Below are positions 30,322-39,336 of a stretch of 64,000 nt of DNA, piece after piece. Each line of letters begins with the position of its first letter. Within the stretch, counting starts at the first letter, position 1. The notes beneath the pieces were generated by a model that was not told where the DNA came from, did not search any database, and saw only the letters and a program-made list of their open reading frames with translations. The stretch covers positions 1-64,000 of the forward strand of contig JANWYJ010000007.1 in assembly GCA_025055115.1 (NCBI GenBank). The letters are read 5' to 3'. The stretch comes from Gemmata sp. Its GTDB lineage: Bacteria > Planctomycetota > Planctomycetia > Gemmatales > Gemmataceae. The translations under genes were made by a program, and so were the position numbers.

Positions 30322-32400
30322 ATGCACCCCTTCTCTTCGTGCTTTTCGCGGCGGCAGTGGTTTCACTGGGCTGGGGCTGCGGCTGTCGGTCTCAGCGCGG
30401 CTCCGGCTGGGCTGGTGGCTCAGCCGAAGAAAGATGCGGCTCCTCTTGTGCCGCTCAACCGGCTGCCACGCACGGTGCATGAGTGGTATGTCGAGCAAGT
30501 CCGAGCCGCAGAGAGGAAAGCCAACGAGCGGCGCGCGCGACTGGCCAGCCGGGCGGATGCGGCGGCGTATGTCGCGGATGTCCGCAAGCGGATCGCCGCC
30601 GCGTTTGGTCCGTTTCCCGAAAAGACACCACTGAATGCGAAAACCACCCGCACGCTCGAACGGGATACCTACACCATCGAAAATGTGATCTTTGAGAGCC
30701 GGCCGAACTTCTTCGTGACCGCTAACCTCTACATACCCCATGCGGCCCGGCAGAAAAAAGTGCCTGGGGTGGTGGGTTCGTGCGGCCACTCGAACAACGG
30801 CAAGGCCGCGGAAGCGTATCAGTCGTTCGCACAAGGTTTGGCCCGGATGGGGTATGCAGTTCTCATTTTTGATCCGATCGGGCAAGGTGAACGGTTGCAG
30901 TATGCCCATGTGGAAAAGGACCACCGGCCCGGGGTAGGCGTGGGCGAACACTTATTAGCCGGCAATCAACAGTTCCTGGTGGGTGAATTCTTTGGCACCT
31001 GGCGGGCATGGGATGGCATCCGCGCCCTCGACTATCTGTTATCGCGCCCTGAAGTCGATCCGCAGCATGTGGGCATCACGGGCAACTCGGGCGGTGGCAC
31101 GATGACAACATGGCTGTGCGGCCTCGAATCGCGCTGGACCATGGCTGCCCCCAGTTGCTTTGTCACCACGATGCGGCGGAATTTGGAGAACGAGCTGCCG
31201 CAAGACACCGAGCAATGCCCGCCGCGCGCGATCGCTTTGGGGTTGGACCATTGCGACTTTCTGGCGGCGATGGCTCCCAAACCGGTCATCATTCTGGCCC
31301 AAGAGCGCGACTACTTCGATGTCCGCGGTACCGAGGACGCCTACCGGTGGCTCAAACAACTCTACAAACTGCTGGGAGCCGAAGAGAACATCCGCCTTTT
31401 CATCGGTCCGACAGGGCACGGCTACAGTCTCGAGAACCGCGAAGCGATGTATCGCTGGTTCAACCGCGTCACGGGGATTTCCAAAGCTCAAACCGAACCG
31501 AAGCTGGTTCTGGAGAAAGATGACGACCTCTGCGCAGCCCCTCGGGGGCAGGTGAGCGAACTGCAATCACGCACGGTTTTCTCGTTCACCCAGCAACGGG
31601 CCGAACAACTCGCACGCTTGCGGCAGCGTGTCGCTCTCATGCCCTTGCCGCGCCGGCTCGAAATCCTGCTGCAACTGCCGCCGCGCCAACAAGCCCCGGA
31701 TTACCGGATTCTCCGCCCCGCAACCAACCGCCGCTATCCCCGGCCGCACGCCACCACCTACGTCATCGAAACCGAACCGCCCGCGTGTGCCGTGGTCTAT
31801 CGCCTCAGCGATCAACAACACCTGTCGCGACCACCGAAGGACAATGGCCCGGCGATTCTTTATGTGTCGCACCATTCCGCGGATGCCGAATTACGAGAAG
31901 AACCCCTGCTGGCCGAATTGGCCCACGCTGAACCGAAGACAGCGTTCTACACCTGCGATGTCCGCGGCATTGGGGAATCGCGGCCCGATACCTGCGGCGT
32001 TGATCAGTTCCTACGCCCGTACGGAAGCGACTACTTCTACGCGATTCACGGCCTGATGCTCGATCGCCCATACGTGGGGCAGAAGACCTTTGATCTGTTG
32101 CGGGTTCTCGATTGGCTGGGCGACATCGGCCACACCCAGGTGCATTTGGTGGCCAAAGGCTGGGGCACGCTCCCAGCGACGTTCGCCGCGCTTCTGTCCG
32201 ACCGGGTCCACCAAGTGACCCTGAAAAACGCTCTGACCAGCTACTTCGATGTCGCCACCACAGAAACGTACACCTGGCCGCTGTCGGCGTTCGTGCCCGG
32301 AGTGTTGGGATCGTTCGACTTACCCGAATGTTACGAAGCCTTAAAGGCCAAGAATCTCCGGCAGATCGACCCGTGGACAGCGTCTGGGCCCAAGCGCTGA
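30322..32400 (+). CDS. Alpha/beta-hydrolase, acetyl-xylan-esterase-like, Tat signal
   Basis: SRRQWFHWAGAAAVGLSAA; GVVGSCGHSNNGKAAEAYQSFAQGLARMGYAVLIFDPIGQGER; GITGNSGGGTMTTWL. Confidence 0.8.
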   Translation: MHPFSSCFSRRQWFHWAGAAAVGLSAAPAGLVAQPKKDAAPLVPLNRLPRTVHEWYVEQVRAAERKANERRARLASRADAAAYVADVRKRIAAAFGPFPEKTPLNAKTTRTLERDTYTIENVIFESRPNFFVTANLYIPHAARQKKVPGVVGSCGHSNNGKAAEAYQSFAQGLARMGYAVLIFDPIGQGERLQYAHVEKDHRPGVGVGEHLLAGNQQFLVGEFFGTWRAWDGIRALDYLLSRPEVDPQHVGITGNSGGGTMTTWLCGLESRWTMAAPSCFVTTMRRNLENELPQDTEQCPPRAIALGLDHCDFLAAMAPKPVIILAQERDYFDVRGTEDAYRWLKQLYKLLGAEENIRLFIGPTGHGYSLENREAMYRWFNRVTGISKAQTEPKLVLEKDDDLCAAPRGQVSELQSRTVFSFTQQRAEQLARLRQRVALMPLPRRLEILLQLPPRQQAPDYRILRPATNRRYPRPHATTYVIETEPPACAVVYRLSDQQHLSRPPKDNGPAILYVSHHSADAELREEPLLAELAHAEPKTAFYTCDVRGIGESRPDTCGVDQFLRPYGSDYFYAIHGLMLDRPYVGQKTFDLLRVLDWLGDIGHTQVHLVAKGWGTLPATFAALLSDRVHQVTLKNALTSYFDVATTETYTWPLSAFVPGVLGSFDLPECYEALKAKNLRQIDPWTASGPKR

Positions 32401-32738
32401 CCCCTACCGCCCATACCCAGCACGCGGAAGCGACGCTCGTTACGGGAAAAGAAGGACACGGCAAAGGAAGGACCCACGAAAGCCGAAGGGCTGCGGTCTG
32501 AGGCCCCCCGCCGAACTCGCACAATCTACGCGCACCATCTCTCGGATTGGCACAACATGGCGGGCCAGCGCGCAACACCTGGCGCGCCGGCCAAAAGCAG
32601 ATTCTGGCCGCGAATCGCCAACTTGCCGTTCCCTTGGCCTTTGGAGGCGGTATACTAAACATCTCTTGATGTCGAGATAATTGCCGTTTCTCGTATTGTT
32701 TGCGAGGAACGCTGCCTTCAACTTCCGGCACAACAACT

Positions 32739-34517
32739 ATGGCCGAACTACCAACTGCGGCGCCGTCGTCTGCGCCACCGCAACCCATGAGCGGGGCTGA
32801 TATTCTCGTGCATGCGCTGATCCGGCATGGCGTCCGGGTGGTGTTTGCCTATCCCGGCGGGGCGAGCATGCCGATTCACCAAGCCCTCACCCGGGTGCAA
32901 GACCGGCTGCGGACCATTTTGCCCCGGCATGAACAGGGCGGCGGCTTCATGGCCCACGGATACAGCCGCACGACCGGTCAGGCGAGCGTGTGCGTCTCGA
33001 CCTCCGGCCCGGGTGCGACCAACTTCGTCACCTGCATCGCCGATGCGAAGATGGATTCGATCCCGGTCATCTTCATCACCGGGCAAGTCAGCACCACGGT
33101 GTTGGGCAACGATGCCTTCCAAGAAACCCCAATGGTGGAAATCTGCCGCGGAATCACCAAGCACCACTATTTGCTGACACGAACCGAAGACATTACCCGG
33201 GTGGTGAAAGAGGCGTTCCACATCGCCACCACCGGTCGCCCTGGCCCAGTGCTGATCGATATCTGCAAAGACGTGCAAATTCGCCAGATTGTTCCCGATT
33301 GGGACCCCCCCATGGACCTACCCGGCTATCGCCCTATGCGGCGTGCCCGGCGGGAGGAACTCGAACCGGTCATTGCGGCCATCCGCGCCTGCAAAAAACC
33401 CTTTATCTATGCCGGCGGTGGGGTCACTCACAGCAATGCCGCGGCGGAACTGAAAACCTTCGCCGAACTCATCGGCGCTCCGGTCGGGCTGACGGTTCAC
33501 GGCTTGGGCAACTTCCCGGCCGATCATTACCTGTGCCTGCATATGCTGGGCATGCATGGCACGGTGTACTCGAACTACGCCATCAACGAAGCCGACTTGC
33601 TGTTGGCTTTGGGGGTGCGTTTCGACGACCGCGTCACCGGCAAGCTCTCGGAGTTTGCAAAACACGGCAAAATCGTTCATATCGACATTGATAAAAGCGA
33701 GATTCACAAGAACAAATTCGCCCACGTCCCAGTCCATGGCGATTTGAAACTGGCTCTCACCGACCTCATCGCCATGCTGCAGGAAGAACGCAACGCCGAC
33801 TTGATCGCCGGTGGCCGCTATCCCGATTGGTGGCGACAGATCGACTATTGGCGCGAAACCGAACCGCTGAAGTTCGTCGAACCGAGCAACGGGGCCATCA
33901 TTCCGCAGTATGCCATCCGCCGGTTGTGGGAGCTTCTCCGCGATCGCCACCAGCTCGACCATACCATCATCACCACCGGCGTGGGCCAACATCAGATGTG
34001 GGCCGCCCAATTCTTCCACTTCAACAAACCCCGCAAATGGATCACCAGCGGTGGTTTGGGCACGATGGGCTTTGGCCTGCCGAGTGCTTTGGGAGCCAAA
34101 GTGGCCTTCCCGGATCATCTGGTCATCGATATCGATGGCGATGGCAGCTTCCTGATGAACATCCAGGAGCTGGCCACCGCCTACGCCGAGAAAATCCCAA
34201 TCAAGGTCCTGTTGCTCAATAACCAACACCTCGGCATGGTGGTGCAGTGGGAGGACCGCTTCTTCGCTTCCAACCGTGCGCATACCTACCTGGGGGCTGG
34301 CGAAGATCACCCGCCTTATCCGGATTTCGTCACCATCGCCGAAGGCTTTGGTATCCCCGCACGCAGCATCAGTGCCAAAGCCGATCTGGATGCGGCCCTG
34401 CTCGAGATGATCGACAGCCCCGGTTCGTTCGTCCTGAACGTGCAAGTGCCGCACCAAGAGCATGTCTTGCCCATGATCCCCAGCGGCATGACGGTCAAGG
34501 ACATGATCAAGGCCTGA
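32739..34517 (+). CDS. ilvB: Acetolactate synthase-like ThDP-dependent enzyme, large subunit
   Basis: [32 protein letters not shown]...[29 protein letters not shown]...[45 protein letters not shown]. Confidence 0.9.
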   Translation: MAELPTAAPSSAPPQPMSGADILVHALIRHGVRVVFAYPGGASMPIHQALTRVQDRLRTILPRHEQGGGFMAHGYSRTTGQASVCVSTSGPGATNFVTCIADAKMDSIPVIFITGQVSTTVLGNDAFQETPMVEICRGITKHHYLLTRTEDITRVVKEAFHIATTGRPGPVLIDICKDVQIRQIVPDWDPPMDLPGYRPMRRARREELEPVIAAIRACKKPFIYAGGGVTHSNAAAELKTFAELIGAPVGLTVHGLGNFPADHYLCLHMLGMHGTVYSNYAINEADLLLALGVRFDDRVTGKLSEFAKHGKIVHIDIDKSEIHKNKFAHVPVHGDLKLALTDLIAMLQEERNADLIAGGRYPDWWRQIDYWRETEPLKFVEPSNGAIIPQYAIRRLWELLRDRHQLDHTIITTGVGQHQMWAAQFFHFNKPRKWITSGGLGTMGFGLPSALGAKVAFPDHLVIDIDGDGSFLMNIQELATAYAEKIPIKVLLLNNQHLGMVVQWEDRFFASNRAHTYLGAGEDHPPYPDFVTIAEGFGIPARSISAKADLDAALLEMIDSPGSFVLNVQVPHQEHVLPMIPSGMTVKDMIKA

Positions 34518-34628
34518 AAAAGATCCCAGCCGAACAAAGGCGCCACCAGTGGCCAGCCGAACCGTGACTGACCCACAAATGACCGGAACATCGCCACCAC
34601 CCGGCACCACCGGCCCCCCGCGCCGCGA

Positions 34629-34749
34629 AGGCGATCCGCGCAACCCGGCCTGCTGTGGGGTTGCCGGTTGGGCGCGGGATGCTCCTTGGCGGAAAATGAT
34701 CATCCTGGGCAGGCGATCCGCGCGGCCCGGCCTGCTGTGGGGTTGCCGG
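34629..34749. repeat. Gapped direct repeat, offset 82 nt (39-nt copies)
   Basis: aggcgatccgcgc(aa/gg)cccggcctgctgtggggttgccgg at 34629-34667 and 34711-34749. Confidence 0.92.
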
Positions 34750-34851
34750 ACGTCTTGTCTTAACAAGGGGCCTTCTTGACACGCCGCGAACGTGATCGGT
34801 GTGGCGAAGGTGATCGGTGCGGCTTGGCCCCACTTCCCGGCCCCCTCAGCG

Positions 34852-34881
34852 GGTGAGAAGCCTCCCGGTGAGAAGCCTCCC
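34852..34881. repeat. 15-nt tandem duplication
   Basis: ggtgagaagcctccc x2. A related 18-nt-step pair gtgatcggtg(t/c)ggc lies at 34792/34810. Confidence 0.85.
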
Positions 34882-35078
34882 TTCGGGTGCTGTTGGCCGT
34901 TGCGGGACACCCCTGGCCGCGGATGGCCACGGCCACTATACTTTTCACTTTCCAACCCCCGCATTCTGGAACCGACTGATGCCCAGCTATTGGATGCTGG
35001 CGTGCAGGTCGGGCGGGGCCAACCTTCGGTTCCACCCATGGAACCTCATGTGCGCCGCCAAGCGGCCAAGGTATTGCC

Positions 35079-35978
35079 ATGTCGTTGGGATTAATCGGCT
35101 ACAAAGTCGGAATGACGCAGGTGTTTACGCCCGATGGTATTGCTGAGCCAGTCACGGTGCTGCAACTCGGCCCCTGCCCCGTCTTGCAGATCAAGTATGC
35201 GCAGGCCGAAAACGGCACCGTGAAGGACGGTTACCCGGCGTTGCAATTGGGCTTCCAAGACAAAAAGCGGAAGAACGCGACCCGTCCAGAACGAGGCCAT
35301 GTCGCCGCGAGCTTGGAGTCGAAACGCAAGGCGGCCCGGCTCAAAGCCGGGGTGGCCATTCCCCCGAAGGCCGACTGTGAACCGCAGAAGGTGATTCGCG
35401 AATTCCGCCTCGACCGCGGCGGCTTTGTCGATCCGGCCAGCATTCAGGCCGGTCCGGCCGAAGCAACCTTCAAGGTGGAACGGATCAAAGTCAGCGGTGA
35501 AGGGGCAACCCAGAAGTACGATCTTTACACCGAAGATATGACCGTCAAGGTCGGCGATCGACTCACGGTCGATCAGGTATTCAAGGATGTGCTGGCTGTG
35601 GATGTCATCGGTACTTCGAAAGGCCGCGGCACGCAGGGGGTGATGAAGCGTCACGGCTTTGCGGGTCTGCCGGCCTCGCACGGGGCCAAGAAAGTTCACC
35701 GGCAAGCTGGTTCGACCGCGTCGCTGGCCAGCAACCGGGGTACCGGTCGCCCCAAAAAGGGCTTGCGTCGCGCCGGCCGCTACGGCCATGAACGGGTCAC
35801 GATCCGCAATCTGACCGTGGTCAAAATCGACCCGGACAATCACCTCATGTTGGTCCGCGGTGGCGTGCCCGGCCATCCTGGCGCCGTGGTTCTCGTTCGC
35901 CCCACCAACAAGGTTGGCCCTGGCTCACCCAAGGCGAAAACGATCAAACGCGAAGTCGCCGTAGCCAAGAAGAAGTAA
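35079..35978 (+). CDS. rplC: 50S ribosomal protein L3
   Basis: LGLIGYKVGMTQVFTPDGIAEPVTVLQLGPCPV...GTSKGRGTQGVMKRHGFAGLPASHGAKKVHRQAGSTASLASN...VVKIDPDNHLMLVRGGVPGHPGAVVLVR. Confidence 0.96.
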   Translation: MSLGLIGYKVGMTQVFTPDGIAEPVTVLQLGPCPVLQIKYAQAENGTVKDGYPALQLGFQDKKRKNATRPERGHVAASLESKRKAARLKAGVAIPPKADCEPQKVIREFRLDRGGFVDPASIQAGPAEATFKVERIKVSGEGATQKYDLYTEDMTVKVGDRLTVDQVFKDVLAVDVIGTSKGRGTQGVMKRHGFAGLPASHGAKKVHRQAGSTASLASNRGTGRPKKGLRRAGRYGHERVTIRNLTVVKIDPDNHLMLVRGGVPGHPGAVVLVRPTNKVGPGSPKAKTIKREVAVAKKK

Positions 35979-36070
35979 CCGGTTGACCCTGGGCCAGCGC
36001 GTTTTCGTCGGCGAGGGCCACAGATTGTCCCGGTGGCCCCACGGAACCGATAGGCCGTACGCCTCCCCCC

Positions 36071-36185
36071 CGTAAGGAGCGATGCTCCAGGCCACCCTCA
36101 ATGGGCTGCTGGCTATCTTCTAGATCTTTGAGCGCAGAGTCGTCGCCGCAAGCAGCGATGCTCCAGGCCACCCTCCATGGGCTGG
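36071..36185. repeat. Gapped direct repeat, offset 76 nt (about 39-nt copies, 37-nt spacer)
   Basis: ccg(t/c)aag(g/c)agcgatgctccaggccaccctc(a/c)atgggctg at 36071-36109 and 36147-36185. Confidence 0.92.
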
Positions 36186-36343
36186 CCGAATGATTCTTCA
36201 TCGCACTTCCGAGCACCAAGCTGGCGGCGACGCTGCAGGCCCCCCGGGTTCGCCGAGCTTTTCGACAACGCCGCGGGCTTGGGCGGGGCCTGGTCGCGCG
36301 TGTCGCGGTCAGCTCAACGCGGTCAGCTCAATGCGATACCCTC

Positions 36344-36453
36344 TTTTGCCCAATCGTCTCCCCCTGGAGCGCGTGTCGCACGAATAACGGTCGTATTACC
36401 AAACTCGACGCGCAACTTTTGCCCCATCGTCTCCCCCCTGGAGCGCGTGTCGC
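36344..36453. repeat. Gapped direct repeat, offset 73 nt (36/37-nt copies, 37-nt spacer)
   Basis: ttttgccc(a/c)atcgtctccccc(c)tggagcgcgtgtcgc at 36344-36379 and 36417-36453. Confidence 0.93.
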
Positions 36454-36494
36454 TGTCAGGTCGATGATCTCATTGTCGCCAAATCGTCGACGCC

Positions 36495-39050
36495 TCAATC
36501 CAGGTAGATGAATTCATTGGCGTTGAGGCACAGCAGACAATACTGCGTCAGGGCTTGTTTGGCGGTGAGGCGGTGTTTGTCTTCCAGCCGTTGAATGAAG
36601 GCGACATCGGCTTTCACTTCCTCTGCGGTGGGTTGGCGGCCGGTGGTCAGGCGGATGGCACGGGTCACCTGGGCCGCCCGATCGTTGGGATGCTCTTTCT
36701 GCAAGCGTTGGGCGAAAAGTTCCGCTTGTTCGTTGGCAAACTCACCGTTGAGCAGGCCCAACGATTGGGTGGGCACTGTGGTGACATAGCGCACCGGGCA
36801 GCTACTGTCGGGATCGGGTTGATCGAAGCCGAGCAGAATCGGCACGCGCAACGATCGTTTCACATGGGCGTAGATGCTGCGGCGGTTGGCTTCCTCAGGT
36901 GGTGAGGTCGGCCAGCCTTGCCCCGGGACCGACTGTCCGGCCAGCACCTCTTTGGGAATTTTCGGGTAGGTACTGGGGCCGAATTGTTTGAGATTGAGCG
37001 TGCCGCTAACCGCCAGGATCGAATCGCGGATTTCTTCGGCCGTCAGGCGGCGCATGTTGAAGCGCCACAAGTAGGTGTTGGCCGGATCGATTCGCAGATT
37101 GTCGGCATGAGCGACGGACGCCAGCTGATAGGTGTTCGACATCATGATGAGCTTGTGGAGGCGCTTGAGTTTCCAGCCGCCGGCGATGAATTCGCTGGCG
37201 AGCCAATCGAGCAGTTCGGGGTGCGACGGGGGTTCGCCGAGTTTGCCGAAGTCGTTGGCGGTCGGAACAATCCCTTTGCCGAAGTGGTATTGCCAGACGC
37301 GATTGACGAACACCCGGGCGGTCAGGGGGTTGTCGGCCGACGCGATCCACTGGGCCAGCACGCTGCGGCGGCCGCTACTTTTTTGGCCCGGCCGCGGCGG
37401 CGGGATCACGGGGTCGGGCAGCCCCAGCACTGTGGGGAAGCCCGGTTGCACTTCCTTGCCGGGCGCGTGGGGCGAACCGCGGATGAGAATGTGAGTGGCC
37501 GGCGGCGTGCGGTCGCAGTTGTTGACGGACAAGGCTAGCACCTGTCCGGGGGGAGTGGTTTTCTTTTCCAGTTCGGTCCGCTCTTTCCGCAAGGCCGTAT
37601 AGTGTTCTTGCTGTGCTCCCGTGAGCTTCGGTACCACCTTGGTCCGCACCACCTGCGGCCGATCGGGGCCTTCGGCGGCCCGTTGATCTTCGGCGGGAAG
37701 CGTTCGAATGATGTCGTCTTCGATGGCTTGCATGGCCTTTTTCACTTCGGCCAGCCGCGTGTTGCGTTTTTGGAGTTCCGCTTCGTACTGCGCTCGTTGG
37801 GCGGGGGGCGTAATATCGGTGAGGTTGAAGGGCGAGCGGACGTCGCGTGTCAGCGAGTAGGGTTTGATGTCGCGGAAGAAGGCCAGCAGGCGGTAGTAGT
37901 CGGCTTGGGGAATGGGGTCGGCCTTGTGTTCGTGGCAGCGGGCGCAGTTGAAGGTGGTGGCGAGGAAGGCTTGCCCGGTGGTGGCGATGATATCGTCGTA
38001 GCCGTCGTAGAGGGCTTGCAACGGATCGGCCGGTTCGTCGTCCCAGAGGCCGAGTCGATAGTAGCCGGTGGCGATGATGGCGTCGGGGTGGAAGCCGTCG
38101 AGTTCATCGCCGGCCAGTTGTTCGATGATGAACTGGTTGTAGGGCTTATCGGCGTTGAAGCTTTGGATCACATAGTCACGATAGCGCCAGGCGAAGGGTT
38201 TGGGGCCATCGCGTTCGTAGCCATTGGTTTCCGCGTAGCGGACAACATCGAGCCAATGGCGGCCCCACTTTTCCCCATAGTGGGGGCTGGCCAAGAGCTG
38301 ATCGATGAGCTTTTCCCAGGCGTTGGCCTCGGTGCTGGCGACGAAGGCGTCGATCTGTTCGGGTGTGGGCGGCAGCCCGATAAGATCGTAGTAGGCCCGG
38401 CGGATGAGGGTGGCGCGATCGGCGGCGGCCACCGGTTGCAGCCCTTTCGCTTGCCACGGGGCGGCGATGAAGGCATCAATCGGATTGCGAATGACCCATT
38501 TGGGGTTGGCCACCTCTGGCACCGCGGGCCGCTTCAGCGGTTGATACGCCCAGTACTTCTTCGCTTCGTCGGGAATCCGGCTTTTGTGGGGTGGAGCAGT
38601 CGCGCTGCCCATCCGTGCCGCTGGGACTGGCAGCCCCGCGTGCACCCACTTTTCCAGCGTGGCGATGTCGGCCTGGGGCAGTTGGCCCTTGGGCGGCATC
38701 TTGTAGGCCTCGTCCTGGTAGTGGATGGCTTTCAACAGCAAGCTTGCGGCGGGTTGGGCCAGATGGACGGCGGGTCCACTGTCGCCGCCCTGGAGAATCG
38801 CCGCCCGGGTTGTCAGGTTCAGCCCGCCTTTGACTTTCTCCGGATCGTCGCCGTGGCATTTGAAGCAGTGCTTCTGCAACACGGGCAGCACGTCCTTCTC
38901 AAAGAAGGCGACCTGCTCGGCCGTGAAGGATGGCGTGGCGGCGTTCTTGTCGTCCCCCCAGACGCGTGGCAGCGGTTCTCGACCGGCGAAGGCCACAACG
39001 ACGACTGCGCCTACAACGCCAGTAAGCCAGTGCACCAGACGGGCCATCAT
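36495..39050 (-). CDS. DUF1549/DUF1553 planctomycete cytochrome c-type (PSCyt1) protein
   Basis: Heme motif LQKHCFKCHGDDPEKVKGGLNL; DUF1549 RRAYYDLIGLPPTPEQIDAF; DUF1553 C-terminus LCLNANEFIYLD. Confidence 0.9.
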   Translation of the reverse strand: MMARLVHWLTGVVGAVVVVAFAGREPLPRVWGDDKNAATPSFTAEQVAFFEKDVLPVLQKHCFKCHGDDPEKVKGGLNLTTRAAILQGGDSGPAVHLAQPAASLLLKAIHYQDEAYKMPPKGQLPQADIATLEKWVHAGLPVPAARMGSATAPPHKSRIPDEAKKYWAYQPLKRPAVPEVANPKWVIRNPIDAFIAAPWQAKGLQPVAAADRATLIRRAYYDLIGLPPTPEQIDAFVASTEANAWEKLIDQLLASPHYGEKWGRHWLDVVRYAETNGYERDGPKPFAWRYRDYVIQSFNADKPYNQFIIEQLAGDELDGFHPDAIIATGYYRLGLWDDEPADPLQALYDGYDDIIATTGQAFLATTFNCARCHEHKADPIPQADYYRLLAFFRDIKPYSLTRDVRSPFNLTDITPPAQRAQYEAELQKRNTRLAEVKKAMQAIEDDIIRTLPAEDQRAAEGPDRPQVVRTKVVPKLTGAQQEHYTALRKERTELEKKTTPPGQVLALSVNNCDRTPPATHILIRGSPHAPGKEVQPGFPTVLGLPDPVIPPPRPGQKSSGRRSVLAQWIASADNPLTARVFVNRVWQYHFGKGIVPTANDFGKLGEPPSHPELLDWLASEFIAGGWKLKRLHKLIMMSNTYQLASVAHADNLRIDPANTYLWRFNMRRLTAEEIRDSILAVSGTLNLKQFGPSTYPKIPKEVLAGQSVPGQGWPTSPPEEANRRSIYAHVKRSLRVPILLGFDQPDPDSSCPVRYVTTVPTQSLGLLNGEFANEQAELFAQRLQKEHPNDRAAQVTRAIRLTTGRQPTAEEVKADVAFIQRLEDKHRLTAKQALTQYCLLCLNANEFIYLD

Positions 39051-39230
39051 GATACTTGTCCTGTCAGCTCGATGATTGTCCCAACGGCAGAGCCAACCGT
39101 GATGTCGGGAGGCCCACCGCGATTGTCAGTGTACCACCAACGGGCGTCGCCTTCCATGCTCGCCGGCGTTGGCTTCCGCAGTCACGCCGAGGCGAGCGCG
39201 CGTTGCCGGGGGGTGGCCCAATGGCCCCCA

Positions 39231-39336
39231 CGCCGACGGGGTAGCCGGTTACGGCGTTGCCACTCGATTTGGCCAAGCTCATTGGCCGGCCGTGTCGGCT
39301 CCGCGCCGACAGCGTGGCCGGTTACGGCGTTTCCAC
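39231..39336. repeat. Gapped direct repeat, offset 73 nt, covering the 3' end of the minus-strand gene at 39322
   Basis: cgccgac...gt(a/g)gccggttacggcgtt(g/t)ccac at 39231-39263 and 39304-39336, 29/33. Second copy contains stop tta 39322-39324. Confidence 0.9.

Noticed and set aside
32620-32660. Promoter upstream of ilvB based on tatact
   Set aside because: No -35 hexamer with acceptable spacing.
33318-35039. 573-aa minus-strand ORF antisense to ilvB, and similar long antisense ORFs (37602..39350, 7940..9142, 44479..46134, 41095..42591)
   Set aside because: All mirror well-supported genes; composition typical of antisense frames (His/Gly/Arg-rich, no motifs).
36071-36453. Calling the gapped repeats a CRISPR array
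   Set aside because: Each locus has only two copies of a unique repeat, some overlap coding sequence, and no cas genes or leader are visible. Geometry is CRISPR-like but it is not a conventional array.
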